64,000 nucleotides of DNA from Luidia sarsii (GCA_949987565.1 OX465118.1:5608538-5672537); one strand, 5' to 3'; shown: positions 13,801-24,108, counted from the first letter of the stretch. The notes: a model not told the origin generated them from the sequence alone. Numbers and translations are program-made.

Positions 13801-16800
13801 TAAAACCTGGCACAATTCAGACATCGCTGTGGCTTTTGTCAAGAGATTATCTGTTCGAAAAAGGGCCCATTGTGCGTTGTCAATGGAGCGTAACGGACTT
13901 GTGTGTATGTGTGTGTGTGTGTGTGTACAGTGCTGTCAATCCCTGACTGAAGACTCCAGCCTCCACTCCAGGCAGTCGAATCAGGCAGTCAAGTTGGTCG
14001 GCCACAACCGAGCATACAGATTGCGGTAAAGAATGTGGGGGAATTCCAATGCCTGACCGACGACCGTTGGGCTGTATGACATGCAAACACAATGTCCCCC
14101 GCGTGCTTTCAGCGGCAGCGCGGTATCCCTCGATCCTCCACAGTAAAAGTCCCACAATTGCACAATTACTGCTGCTAATCTTGCAATTCATATGGCAACT
14201 TGCGTCAAAAAGTCTCTTTGTACTGATTCGATTTGCTTTGTTCTAAGCTGAAAAGACAGTGGTCCCCGGATTTGGAGGGCCCAGTCGCATGGTCAAGTCA
14301 ACGGAGCTCCGGATTCGGAGGTCCCGGCGCGAAGTGGTTAAGGTTTGAAAGAAGAAAGGTTAGGAATCAAAGCATCTGGTCTTCAAATTCTTTGAGATTT
14401 GCATTCTGGGATGGATTTCACAAAGCCGTTTGATGCATCGTGACTCAACTTACGGTGGATACCCATCGTAATCAGTTTCCACACTGTGACTTGAGTCCAA
14501 GTAATGAGAAACGGGACTCGAGTAGGGGTGCAGTGTGAGTCATACATGTACAAGCCTGACAGAAATCTCACATTTTGCTGGATAGAGTCGATGGTGAACT
14601 GAATGTCGGGGTCATTGTAATAGTCCTCAATGGTGTTGCTGAAGGAACTGCTAACTAGATCCTTTGCCTGTTCAAGAGATACAAAGATACAAACGTGCCG
14701 CATTTTAAAGAGCAGTTCTTTCAAGGGGGGAACTGACTGGTACCTCTCCCAAGCAAAGATGGCGACTAATTTGGAAGAGCTGCCACCTAAGGATTAAATA
14801 GCTTAAGCCGTGTTCGCACTGGTCTTTTTAAAGCCCCTTCACAACATTGGTAAGATCGAAAAACAGAAATGTTCACAGATTTACATGAAATTTATACAGT
14901 TTGAGGATGGTTATAGTAGAAACCTGATCACTGAAATATTTCTGCCTCAAATGTTGTATTTTGGGAGAAATGAGTAAAAGAAATAGTTTACGTCTCACAG
15001 AGATCTAAACTATTTTTCGGAACAGTGCGGCGTTGAATGCTGCATTTTCGCGAAACAAATGAAGTGGTTTTCACGATTTTCTCGAGACTCGAATTGACGG
15101 ATCGAGCTGAAATTTTCACAGGTGTGCTATTTCATGCATATGTTGGATCAGACAACGTATGGATGCTATCCTTTGACCTTGACCAATGTTGTGTAGGGGC
15201 TTTAAGGGGAAGGTTTTACCAAGACGATGGTAAACTGAAATATGGTTAAATGTAACCACTGTCTGCACTTGGAGTTTTGACACGGGAAAGTTTTACCAAG
15301 ACCATGGTACATGTAGAAGTAACCGAGCGGGCAGTATAATGACTTAAAACAATGCCAAACGCATACATGCTGGCCTGAGCAGTATGATCTCACTCCCATA
15401 GCCAAATGCAGTGCTGGATGTACGCTTTCCCATGTGTCGCTTAACAACGCTTTTACTGACTCGCTCTGCATGCACTGTCCACACTGGACTTAATATCACC
15501 TAGGGAAAAGTGACCAAGCAACTTTTCCTGGGAAGCAGTTGGCCAGTAGAAGTAACCGCTGGACTCGGGAAAAGTAACTGAGAGGAAAATATCCCAGACT
15601 GTCCGCACTGGACTTAAAATTGAAAACTTTCCAGTGCGGACAGGGCTTTAGATGGTAAAAGGGCTGGTAATTTAAACCCAAGGTTGAAATTCTAAAAATT
15701 ACAAATTAGTTTTTCTTCTGGTCTATCATTACCCTCACTAATGTTGCTTGAGAAGTGCAAAGGTGTCCTGACAGATTACTTGCCATGGAATGGCTGTAAA
15801 TTGTCTGGTGTGGTATCAGTTATGGCATACTTTACATACCTGAGCCCTGAAGATTAAAGCAATAATCCCGCATATCAACAGCAGAATGAAGATTAAGGCA
15901 TGCGTCCAACCAAACTGCAAGGAAATAAATGACAAAAAGACAGGCAGAGTTTCTTCAGCGATACAAAACAGCAATGTCACGTGATCTGACGAACCATATT
16001 TCCATGGCAATGAAAGATACAGTATGCATTATAGATCTACTGTATGAGACTGAGTAAGAAAAAAACAATGAATAGGAATAATACCGGTATCTCACAGGTA
16101 GTTTATATTGCAAACTGACTGGGAACGTTTGAACAAATTGAAAAATTTACAAAGAAAACTTTGACTGGACGGGGACTCGAACCTTGGACCTCTGGAAACA
16201 TACCAGTGCTCTTCCATCTAAGCTATCCAGCCCTTAGATGGTGGCCTTCCCAAACAGTCAACTACTCAACCATTAACTGCCATATATCTCAAGGGATCAC
16301 ACCCCCACTTTCATTCAGATGTAAACAACCAATTGTTGTAAACCTGGCTACGGCAGATTGGGGATCACACAAAGTGGATGCAGCTTTTTCAATTTAAACA
16401 AACAAACAAAGGAAAAACTGACTGGGAACAAATTGAAAAACTGGCAAAGAAAACTTTGACTGGACCGGGATTTGTACCCGAGACCCCTGGATTAATGTAC
16501 CAGTGTTCTACCATCTGAGCTATCCAGCCCTTAGATGGCGGCCTTCCCTAATAGTCAACCAGTCTTTGCTGGGGTGGGGGCGCCACACAGAACCAATTCA
16601 ATTGCTAATTTTTCCATTTTTTTTTTATTTGATCATGTCTGGTCATATACAGTGTATCATGTGTGATATTTTGGTTCACTTTTCAAAGAATGGCGGCTAC
16701 TGCGCTGTGCCATTAGGTGCTATTCGTTCAATCACTGATCACTCACAATCTTGAGCAGCACAATGTTCTCTCGTAGCGCTCCGATGCATCCTAAGGAGCC

Positions 16801-16932
16801 CAGGATGAACATGAAGACTCCCACGGCCACCATCATGCTTGACGGCGTCACAAAGACATCCACCATCGTCTGGTAATTCCATTTGGCAATCTCGGCGTAG
16901 ATGCCAATGCATAGTATAGTCGTGCCGATGAG
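4783..16932 (-). CDS. TspanC8-type tetraspanin, exons 2-7 (first exon not found)
   Basis: Six minus-strand exons join as 16932-16747, 15914-15840, 14667-14572, 13589-13473, 7728-7555 and 4878-4783. They give 247 residues, and every junction is phase 0 with GT-AG ends. The order is end of TM1, small loop, TM2 with [11 protein letters not shown]3, large extracellular loop, TM4, and a short tail ending EPMNK. The large loop has eight cysteines (CCGG, NC, AC, SCC, MCG, GC), which defines the TspanC8 subgroup (TSPAN5, 10, 14, 15, 17, 33). [13 protein letters not shown] and VVNTMCG read like a blend of TSPAN5 and TSPAN33. Known family members bind the protease ADAM10, aid its exit from the endoplasmic reticulum and route it to membranes, which affects Notch cleavage. 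That role is inferred here. With about 25 missing N-terminal residues the length would match the family (about 270-285). Confidence 0.93.
5268..5438. mobile_element. Family B foldback element, full length
   Basis: The ends are inverted copies of about 30 bp: agtggaaggtttgcggtgac at the left and gtcaccgcaaaccttccact at the right. The centre has the gacgacgggcagagtacaca block and gttgagttaccagctctttt. Other copies are at 17815, 32470, 33660, 34455, 46305, 58745 and 63050. It lies in a tetraspanin intron. Confidence 0.85.
5560..5740 (+). mobile_element. Second tRNA-derived SINE family (Ser/Leu-like head)
   Basis: It has a tRNA-like head with A-box-like ggtcatgtggttaagatgtc and B-box gggttcgaatt, with actagaaagcaggagtcgcg between them. 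It is followed by the family tail catcaggcatcaggcaaa. Other copies are at 32650-32830 (plus) and 62500-62650 (minus). Confidence 0.75.
6705..6990 (-). pseudogene. LINE reverse-transcriptase 3' end remnant
   Basis: The minus frame reads [20 protein letters not shown] then [20 protein letters not shown]. The pattern R-x-x-R-Y-x-x-S-F-F-P-R...L-W-N-S-x-P...F-K is the usual C-terminus of non-LTR retrotransposon ORF2. Only this end is left. It lies in a tetraspanin intron. Confidence 0.8.
7555..7728 (-). CDS. Tetraspanin exon: end of large loop and TM4
   Basis: This exon has 58 codons and is phase 0 at both ends. The acceptor is gatcctag and the donor is gtgagt. It reads [20 protein letters not shown], continues [19 protein letters not shown] and ends in TM4 [13 protein letters not shown]. 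The MCG and GC cysteines complete the set of eight. The LGLLGGVAL stretch closely resembles LFLLGGVAL of TSPAN33. Confidence 0.94.
7861..8203 (+). repeat. Three tandem copies (105-119 bp) with CRE-like sites
   Basis: Copies start at 7861, 7966 and 8085 with accatagacatat. The middle copy contains a perfect TGACGTCA (cAMP response element) and the outer copies have one- to three-base variants. The array begins about 130 bp upstream, in transcription sense, of the tetraspanin exon at 7555-7728. Confidence 0.85.
8571..8640. mobile_element. Family A fragment
   Basis: It has aggagggcctgacgtttcca, tcctagcaggacctttctca and aaggca in order, the conserved family A core. Confidence 0.8.
9093..9200 (+). 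repeat. Dispersed repeat, short copy (partner at 841-1122)
   Basis: It shares cctatccctaaacctgtt and tgatatttattgcagaga with the copy at 841-1122. It jumps from the sequence catcaaa directly to gagcttgac. Confidence 0.7.
9302..9420 (+). mobile_element. tRNA-derived SINE
   Basis: It has the leader aaggccacatctaatggctg, A-box-like tagatcagatggtaagaacg and B-box gggttcaaatcttgg, followed by the family tail gtcaaagtttt. Confidence 0.75.
9448..9793 (+). repeat. 15-bp minisatellite with 105-120 bp higher-order units
   Basis: The array holds about 23 copies of a 15-mer such as gttgaacgggaacca. Marker units gttggacaggaacca recur at 9550, 9655 and 9775, which shows expansion by seven- or eight-unit blocks. 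The unit length is a multiple of three, so four frames stay open (one reads [10 protein letters not shown]). I see no reason to call these genes. Ten copies contain the palindrome AACCGGTT. Confidence 0.93.
10201..10232. repeat. TACATG hexamer microsatellite
   Basis: This is a short run of the self-complementary hexamer TACATG. It is one of many arrays across the window. Confidence 0.9.
10321..11690 (+). repeat. 22-bp minisatellite, about 60 copies
   Basis: The unit is close to cagtgtcaggccactgaccc plus ca. Most units contain a small inverted repeat (GTCAG, GCCA, CTGAC). Diverged units and local duplications (an approximately 60-bp block near 10620 and again near 10700 and 11040) point to repeated slippage or unequal exchange. 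The array lies in the tetraspanin intron between exons 13473 and 7728. Confidence 0.95.
12252..12668. mobile_element. TIR element (MITE) flanked by TA
   Basis: The left end AAGGCCCACTTACACAGGCA and the right end (reverse complement AAGGCCTATCTACACACGTG) are inverted repeats. Both continue to GTAACGGAA. TA dinucleotides flank 12254-12666. There is no coding capacity. It lies in a tetraspanin intron. Confidence 0.8.
13473..13589 (-). CDS. Tetraspanin exon: CCGG to SCC region of the large loop
   Basis: This exon has 39 codons and is phase 0 at both ends. The acceptor is tgtag and the donor is gtaatg. It reads [20 protein letters not shown], then [19 protein letters not shown]. It carries six of the eight loop cysteines, including the invariant CCG and the P-x-S-C-C motif. 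The DW-x-x-N-x-Y-F-N-C spacing is typical of TSPAN5/14/17/33. This is the variable region used for partner choice in the family. Confidence 0.95.
13644..14341. mobile_element. TTAA-flanked TIR element, piggyBac-like and non-autonomous
   Basis: The left end is TTAA CCACTTCACACCGGG, and the right end is CCCGGCGCGAAGTGG TTAA. The 15-bp TIRs have two mismatches. TTAA duplication is the hallmark of the piggyBac superfamily. No transposase frame is seen in the 698 bp. It lies in the intron between tetraspanin exons 14572 and 13589 and contains a GT microsatellite. Confidence 0.82.
13901..13928. repeat. GT microsatellite
   Basis: This is a run of about 13 GT dinucleotides with one A interruption, inside the TTAA element at 13644-14341. 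Confidence 0.9.
14572..14667 (-). CDS. Tetraspanin exon: first part of large extracellular loop
   Basis: This exon has 32 codons and is phase 0 at both ends. The acceptor follows ttgaacag and the donor is gtgaga. It reads [20 protein letters not shown] then [12 protein letters not shown]. This matches the A/B helix part of the tetraspanin large loop (compare IDLQNLIDFTQ in TSPAN5). The next exon supplies the CCG motif directly. Confidence 0.9.
14802..15652. mobile_element. Diverged family D element interrupted by a family C element
   Basis: The left end is taagccgtgttcgcactggt and the right end is ccagtgcggacagggcttta, the family D termini. Between 14828 and 15204 is a family C element (aaagccccttcacaacattg to caatgttgtgtaggggcttt). 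Family D sequence (gttttaccaagacgatgg) resumes after it. Confidence 0.65.
15840..15914 (-). CDS. Tetraspanin exon: TM3
   Basis: This exon has 25 codons and is phase 0 at both ends. The acceptor is ttccttgcag and the donor is gtatgt. It encodes [20 protein letters not shown] followed by IFRAQ, which is the third membrane segment and the start of the large extracellular loop. Family members usually have a GxxAxxxxDQ-like end here, and the exon is shorter than neighbouring introns by more than tenfold. Confidence 0.88.
16062..16692. mobile_element. Dispersed repeat E interrupted by two minus-strand SINEs
   Basis: Repeat E halves (aataggaataataccggtat at left, gatattttggttcacttttc at right) are contiguous in copies at 31700-31820 and 41806-41955. 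Here about 500 bp lies between them. It contains two tRNA-SINE heads in minus sense (tctaagctatccagccctta near 16225 and tctgagctatccagccctta near 16515). Confidence 0.75.
16747..16932 (-). CDS. Tetraspanin exon: end of TM1, small loop, TM2
   Basis: This exon has 62 codons and is phase 0 at both ends. The acceptor is after gcatttcag and the donor is gtgagt. It reads [15 protein letters not shown] (rest of TM1), a small loop with [15 protein letters not shown], then TM2 [20 protein letters not shown]. The GCIGALREN segment is the conserved tetraspanin TM2/cytoplasmic signature. By alignment with TSPAN33, the missing upstream exon should end at the Trp of the F-N-x-x-F-W motif. Confidence 0.93.
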
Positions 16933-17135
16933 CTGAAATGCAACAGGGACAGAGAATCACTTCAAAATCATCTCCCCAAAATATAGAGGGCCAGTATTCA
17001 ATTTCACCAAACTCATCATAACTTACAATCAATCGCAAGGCGATGAGTGATGCACTGAAACCATACAGCCTGTCACAACTTGCAACGGGTTATCAATCTT
17101 AAGCATGGGCCACCCTTAAGGACACATGCACCATT

Positions 17136-17275
17136 TGACCACAATTGCTAACTATAATCTGCTCACGATTTTTTGAGTCGCAATTATTTGGTGTGTGTGG
17201 ACACTAGACACGATAAAAAAAACATGGTGTTTGAATTGAAATTCAAATCGCAATTATTTGCAGTGGGAAAGGCCC
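17136..17275. mobile_element. F-type TIR element fragment
   Basis: It contains caattatttggtgtgtgtgg and attgaaattcaaatcgcaat, and belongs with the complete copy at 52151-52591. Confidence 0.65.
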
Positions 17276-17532
17276 TGTTAAATGATTCCATGGTCGTGAG
17301 GAATTAATTATGGAGGCTAATCCAGCTAATCCAGTACCACACTGTGTGCATGTACATGTACACATGCTTGTGTGCGTGTGCAGGCATTGTGCAAATAATT
17401 ATTGTCCGCAATACATGTAAGTATGTACATTGACTGACTGACAGTGACATACAGTAACATGTGACTCATACACACACAGCATTGTACATACATGTACATA
17501 CATTCATGTAGTGTACAGTACATATCACAAGG

Positions 17533-17730
17533 CTATGACCTGATCATTACAAATGACATGAAAGTCAACATGCATACAGTCAACATGCATAATGTTTTTA
17601 GTCGATTCCTAAAAATGAATGACAGAAGACGCATTGATGATGTCAATGGGGAGAGAGTTCCACAATTTGGGACCAGCTGTAGAGAACGATCTGTATCGGA
17701 GAGATTTTGACCCAGTTGGGATAGATAGTT
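17533..17730 (-). pseudogene. LINE reverse-transcriptase C-terminal remnant, diverged
   Basis: The minus frame reads DTDRSLQLVPNCGTLSPLTS then SMRLLSFIFRNRLKT. It resembles the G-P-x-L-W-N-S-L-P...F-K-x-x-L-K-T end of non-LTR elements. It is weaker than the other LINE remnants here. Confidence 0.5.
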
Positions 17731-17814
17731 TTCTACGAAGTTTATCACCTCAGGTATTTGTCTTCAAAAATTGCTACAAAATGTTAGCGCAACACCAACA
17801 GAATAACTGTAGAT

Positions 17815-17975
17815 GTGAAGGTTTGCATGGTGGAAGTACCAAGTGGCAGGTTTGTGGTGACACCATGTACTGTGTACAAGTAAAACATCTCTTTTGAGTG
17901 TGGCTCTAAAAAGAGCTGGTAACTCCACATTTTGAGCAATATGTACATGTGCACTACCCGTCCTCAGGAGACAGC
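17815..17975 (-). mobile_element. Family B element
   Basis: It has gaaggtttgcatggtggaag, tttgtggtgacaccatg, and then aagagctggtaactcca with actacccgtcctcaggag in minus sense. Confidence 0.75.
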
Positions 17976-18602
17976 TTGATTCCAACTATCATCGGAGACT
18001 GGCGAGCGCTGGAGTGTGGAGAATCTTTCCTACCCAGCATGACCACTGGGGCATGAAGAATAACTGTAATTTAGCATGAGAACAGTGTAGTACTGCATCA
18101 TTGTTTTCTCCATTTACATGGACATAAGTGTACATGTGTATGAATACAGAAAAAATATGATGTTTTCTACTCATCCCATATGCAATTTATGATCCAGGAA
18201 ACACCAACCCAGGCCATCAACGATAGACGGAACTCACTTACTCATCAAAAGTCAGATTAGCTGCCATCTCAGCGGACGTAAGGTGCACATGTTCGTATCA
18301 CCAAACTCTGCATGATTTGGCAGTCAGCTGACACGAAGCCGTCACCAAAATGTCACAACTGCACGTCAACATGTACAGTATGTCCTCAATGGCATGTGTA
18401 ACAACAACTACTGTACATGTACATGTTCATGTGCAAGTACAAGTACCCTGCATGCTACACAGTGGTCCAAATATCCATGAGACCCTAGATAAGACTATCG
18501 ACCAAGTTGAGTGATTTCAGCAACAGTCAGGCGGTCTAGAGTGTTTCCCTGTACAAAGTACACTTACGAAAACATTACAATCAAATGTCTCAATTCAAAT
18601 TG

Positions 18603-18815
18603 CAAGGTTTAATTAAACAAAATAGGAGGGTCTGATGTTTTGATCATAGCAGGACCTTTCTCAAAGGCAGAATGACATAGACAAAAACAAATACGTATAC
18701 ATGTAAAGTACATGTAGGATGGGGAGAGCAACAGGGACATGGATGACAAAGGACAAATGGGGAAAGCTGGTAGGGTGGGATCAAAGGGAAGGGCAGGGGT
18801 AGGGTACACAATGTA
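18603..18815. mobile_element. Family A element, longer variant
   Basis: It has aggagggtctgatgttttga, catagcaggacctttctcaa and aggcagaatgac, followed by the extended body (ggggagagcaacagggacat) seen also at 22160, 26400 and 43200. Confidence 0.75.
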
Positions 18816-19734
18816 CATTGTAGGGATGACCCTTATTTGCTAAGCACACTAACCTCGGGTTATGCCTCGGGTTATGCCAATTGTAAGTGTGAATTCAGGG
18901 CTTGTTTAGCTACATTAATTAACCCTGGGGTTATGTGCTGTGACTGAGACCAGCAGGGCATGCTGGATTGAACACTTTCAGTCACCTTAATTTCCAGGAA
19001 AATGACCCAAAAAGAAAATCCCTGGATACAGCTGAAAGGTTTTACGTTGAAACTGGGTTAGGTCAGTTACATGTACATAAACATGTACTGTACATATCTT
19101 CTAAATTGCATTGTGATGCAATATGCACTAATATTCGGAACATAAGTCAGCCGGTGTATAGGCCTCAGCTGCAGCACTCCAAAAACCTCACAATAAGATT
19201 CAGGCCTGAACGTATAAGCTACACCATCATATAAGCAGCACCATTGTAACTTTTCTTCACTAATGTCATCTTCATTACACAGCTACATGTACATGTACAT
19301 GTAAATTGTGCCAATGCCATATCCAAGGGATAAAGTAAACATATTGGTTCTTTAAGTTTAACTGCAAAGAATGTATTTTTACAATCATATTTGATTGAAT
19401 TCTATCTGAAAAATGAGGCATTCGCCTACTGTTGTTCTCCCTGCATTAAATAGAAATGGAATATTGCTTACATCCTACATGTACAACTACAAGTGCACAC
19501 TGAGTGTATAGGGAGAGGTGACTGAAAGACTGAGGTCACATGCATACATACATGTAGGATATGAGTCATGGGCGTGTTACAGTGCAGTTCCCAGACAAAC
19601 AAATGTTCTGTGTAACAAAACATGTACACAATGATGTATACATGTATACTGTGTACGTGTGTCCATCCTTTCAAATAAATCATGTTTCTGAAGATTAGAC
19701 TTTAACCTAATTTATCAATGTTCTCCATGCATTT

Positions 19735-20620
19735 AAATGAATATGTACAGTACATGTACATGTACATGTACATGTAGTGTATGTACATTACAGTGTGCAA
19801 AATGTACTGTACATGATCATGTACAGTGTACAATCTACATGTTCATGTTCATAAACATGTTCATAATAACGTGTGTACTTATATTCATACATGTTATACA
19901 TGTATTTTCCTAAATATGTACATGTACATGTACAGTACATGTGTACATACATATTGTATACATGTACTGAACATGTACATGTACAGTTTGTATGTTCATA
20001 ATTTATAATACATGCCCATGTATTACTTATTATCAGTGTAAATTACTCAACACTTTGTACAATGTACATGTGCACGTACATGTACTTGTACATGTACATG
20101 TACGTACTATACATGTACAATGTACATGTACAGTACAAGGAGTACATGTGTATCTAGACATTTATAAGCATACTGTACAGTAGATGTAGATGCAAGTTGT
20201 ATGCAAATACATGTACATGAATATTCACATACATGTTGTACAGAACATAAGTACATGTACATTACGTATGTTCATGTACTGTACATATGTACACATGTAC
20301 ACTGTACATGTTCATGTACAGTACATACAGCACACAATACTGCTATACACCGTGTATACATACGGGGTATTATGTTTCCGTGTACCGATAAATGTAAATA
20401 ATCAATAATTTGTACATCTGCCCTGTGTAAATACATGTACATGTGTACATGTATACTACATCATTGACATGTATGCTACAGTGTACATGTATAAAGGTAG
20501 CAATATTAGATGAAATAAAAATTAGCACACTGATTTGAATGTACAGCACATGCATTGTACACGATGTACAGTACGCAAGTTTGTAGACATTGTGCATGAA
20601 GCCAATGAATGTCAATCTCA
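19735..20620. repeat. Region dense in TACATG/GTACA motifs
   Basis: Nearly 900 bp is dominated by tacatg, gtaca and tgtac words with short uninterrupted runs (for example 19745-19776). Open frames here read M-Y-M-Y, H-V-H-V or T-C-T-C and are products of the repeat. Confidence 0.9.
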
Positions 20621-20839
20621 GCCATCTGACATGTCCGAGTACAATTAATATTCAGCCATCTGAATCACAATGAATACCGGTAAATGCAATTGATAATACC
20701 AGGTACCCATTATAATTTTCCTCAGTTACTCCTGTCAGAGAAAAAAAAATGCTCCAACAAAATGTCAGACCCGCCATGTTGCTAAACATTCTTCTTTCAT
20801 TCTTGTTCCTTCACTTTGTTCCTGAGGTAATACAAAAAT

Positions 20840-21125
20840 GTTGCAAGGCATTGGCCGACATAAACGACCAAAATACAAAATGTAGACATAAAAGTAAATA
20901 CCAAAACTGTTGCAAACCCCTCACTGACTAAAATGGCCTACAATACATGTACATAAACTTCTCAAAAGTTAGAGGGCATGACGTTTTGATCAGTCAGGCC
21001 CTCTAACTTTTGAGGAAAATGTAGACGGCCCAACATTTCAATTCCAGAAGGATGTTTCAATATCTGCAAGGCTTTTATCTGCCTTTGAGAAAGATCTTGC
21101 TAGGATCGAAACATCAACTCCTCTT
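20840..21125. mobile_element. Family A elements, tandem or nested
   Basis: There are two edges (atgttgcaaggcattggccg and actgttgcaaacccctcact). A hairpin follows near 20960-21017, with arms ctcaaaagttagagggc and gccctctaacttttgag. Then comes a gatcttgctaggatcgaaac arm. Confidence 0.75.
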
Positions 21126-21479
21126 CTAGCCACAAAATTCTGGAAGTTTGTCATTTACAATTAGTCACCAGTTGATATTAAACCTATTTATCTTCTCATG
21201 TGATATTTTGGGGCAAACTTAAACTGTCCCACAAAATGAAGCAGGGCTACTGAGTTCACAGGTTAGATTGCGTTCAGCTGTCATTCAAATGATAAACTCA
21301 AGAATTAAGACAGCATGGGGTAGATTGTGTCAAGCCTATACCATGCATCGTAAGTTGATCTCCCATGGGTCCCAGTAACATAAGAACATACAGCTTAATA
21401 AAAAACACTTTAAAAACACTTAAAGATTTTACATTTTAAAGAATTACATTGCATACAATAGTTAAAATTTCTTAACAAA

Positions 21480-21870
21480 GCTTTGGACTGATGTGGGAAA
21501 AGGATATTTTAACCCAGCTGGAATGTTATTCCAGGTTTGAGCACCACGATATTGAAAGGTACACGTGTATTTCTACCAGCTTTGGTTCTAGGAAGTGGTA
21601 GTACAACATTCCCATTAGTGCTTGATCTTGTGCGATGTGAGTGATGTTCGTTGACCCTAGTGAAATTGACCTTAAGATATTAAAGTTGGAACCAAACCTG
21701 CTAAGCATTTATAAACCATTGTGTTAAGATGTAATTCTCTTCGTTCATGTAGAGTTTTCCAGCCCAGGCAATTAAATACAAGGTTTTCATACGAGGTCAT
21801 AATAATGGTTTCTGTGCATCTCCCTACCGGTATCTCCTTGCAATGGACCGATTGCATGACCACTGTTTAC
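21480..21870 (-). pseudogene. LINE reverse-transcriptase 3' remnant with frameshift
   Basis: The minus frame reads LGWKTLHERRELHLNTMVYK then CLAGLVPTLIS, a standard non-LTR RT C-terminal motif (LGW-x-x-L-x-x-R-R). It continues in a shifted frame toward 21490. Confidence 0.8.
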
Positions 21871-22099
21871 ATGTACATGCCATCATGTGACTTACAGCAC
21901 AATTTTTTTCATCTCATTTGGCACAGAGCAGCGATGGAAATGTACAAGGAAGAATATGGATGATATGATAGTCTTCTTTGCTCATTTCCACTTCCGTTTG
22001 ACACTGAATGAGATGCAAAAATACCCACTAGTATAAGTCACATGATGGCATGTAAAAAAGTGGTCGCACAATCAGTCTATTGATCGTAAGTTACAATGA

Positions 22100-22340
22100 A
22101 TTTGGATGAAATCGACCAATGGTATTTCGAGCCTAGCAGGATGTTTTCCCAACGGGAGAATGACAAGGACAAAAACAAATAGGAAGGGGAGAGCAATAGG
22201 GACACAGATGACAGGAAAGCTTGTAAACAGTCTAGAATGGGATCACAGGGAAAGGCAGAGGGAGGGAAAGGGATTAGAGGGGGGAAGCTCAAAGGAAAGA
22301 GATCACCTTGAGAATTAGCTGGGTTCAATATAAAAAACAT
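22100..22340. mobile_element. Family A element, longer variant
   Basis: It has cctagcaggatgttttccca, gagaatgacaaggacaaaaa and the ggggagagcaatagggacac body. A fragment of the family E2 hairpin element (TACGATGCATCG type) abuts at 22080. Confidence 0.65.
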
Positions 22341-22710
22341 GTTTCCAAATAAAGCATGCGGGGTGTTAGTTAATAGTTAGAGCCATTAATTCAGTGCAAA
22401 ATATCATAATTTGAGTCGCAATTAAAAAACTGTTTTGGGGAAGGGGTTTGAGTCCACATGCCAAAGAATTGCAACACCCAAAAAATGGTGATGGGATTGT
22501 GGTTAACAATTGTGGTTAGCAAGTGCTGGGTGTGTCCCTATTTCTATTAGTTGAGGGTGGCTCATGCAGGGAGGAGACATAAACAAGCACAGTGCCATTC
22601 TCAGGAGGAAGATTACTGGTCATTTACTGTTGACTGTTACATGCTAATCAGAGATGTGCTAACTGATTGCTCAGTTACTTCTAAAAGGGTTATCATGGGG
22701 TTAGGTAGTG

Positions 22711-22777
22711 CATGGAGGAGTTTCCTTCCTCCATGGGTAGTGTATCCATGGAGGAAGGAAAATTCCTTCCTCCATGG
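22711..22777. repeat. Tandem hairpins, including a perfect 15-bp inverted repeat
   Basis: At 22746-22777 the arm ccatggaggaaggaa is followed by AA and its exact reverse complement. A related imperfect hairpin (catggagga to tcctccatg) occupies 22711-22735. Confidence 0.9.
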
Positions 22778-23091
22778 TGTATCAATCATTTATAATGGGT
22801 TTTTTTACGACATTTTGCAGACATATCCTGAATTGTTTGTCATTTACATGGACAGAAATGTAAAGATGAATACCTGTAGGCCTACATACTGGCAAGAATA
22901 TATATATACATAATGTATATAAATTTCACACAAAAAAGACAATGCAAAATTACAAAAACTTACTATGTACAATCGCCTCTACTAACAAACTCACAGAGAG
23001 AGACACAGACCAATTTATAAACAAAAAGGTAAGGTCTGAATTACTGAATCAGCAGTAGTTCTTGTTGTACAACTTACTGTATCCTCCAATA

Positions 23092-24108
23092 ACCGGTTTT
23101 CGACGATATAAGGACTTTTCTTCAAACTGAACAATGTGGACGAAAGTATCACACTAAAAGAGGTCTCAGTCACTTTCTCCACACCACAGACTATTAGAAT
23201 AATCATATAGAAGGTTGATCAAGCCTGTCACTTCCGTGAGATTACCCGGTTTTGTTGACGTCCGCGGCGCACCGCGCAGTAAGCATCGTCACCTATTTTC
23301 GTCAGTGGTGTTTAGTAAGGTGTCCCAGTGCAGCCAAACGCAAAATAAATTCTTAAAATAACTCAAAATGCTGTGTGGCACTGTAAAATTCTTCCCTGTA
23401 TGTTTTTTTGTGTTCATCTTTGTTTTTGTTTTTCCACACTGCTTCTAACCCTTTCCTCAAATCATTCATAATTTATGCTTAAAACGTATTGGTCTTGTTG
23501 ATGTCTTCTTTTGTGACATTTAAAAAAAACTCCACAATCCTCTTTCTCGCTGCTTCTTCAGTTATGACCTTTCCCAATGTCACTCCAGAGACACATTTCC
23601 TCCTTCTTGGTACTTTCTCTAGCTGCCCTTTTATTTTTTTCATTTAAAAAAAAGCCTATTGGGCCATGTTACTTTTTGTCTTTAAATAATAATAAAAAAT
23701 AAATTTATAAAAATATATAAGCGAGACGCCCTATAGTAGCCTCCATAGTTTTTACCCAGAACGGACTGCCTCAAGTTGCGTGATATATTTTTTTCTACGG
23801 ATGTTGGGGTTTGTTATGGTAAACTCAGATTTTTTTAGGACCAACAATAAAGAAAACTGGAGCTTCGAAGCAACTGCCAATTTTGTACCTAGGAAAATAG
23901 ACCCCAAAAGAGCAACTTTTTGAATAACACGAGTTTGGCATACTGGAAAAGTCTTAACTTTCCACATTTTCGGTGACGGACAAGAGCAGGAAACCAACTG
24001 TAAGATATGAAGTCTGAGATCGTTATACGGAGTTGTTTTCATAGTGCGATGTGAGTTAGAAGGCTAAGCGTCGAAAACGTGTAGCGTCGAAAACGGGGGT
24101 TCCCACGA
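23092..24108. mobile_element. 1-kb TIR element, copy 1, flanked by TA
   Basis: The left end is TCCTCCAATAACCGGTTTTC and then GACG. The reverse complement of the right end is TCGTGGGAACCCCCGTTTTC and then GACG. The ends share the spacing and TTTTCGACG. A second copy of nearly the same 1 kb is at 35103-36126. A minus-strand 96-codon frame (23752-24042) is broken by a stop in copy 2, so it is not a conserved protein. Confidence 0.85.

Noticed and set aside
22551..22913. 120-codon plus frame
   Set aside because: It starts inside an F-type element fragment and runs through two hairpins. No family resemblance.
23752..24042. 96-codon minus frame inside the 1-kb TIR element as a transposase
   Set aside because: The second copy has a stop partway. 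The sequence has no transposase motif and is too short.
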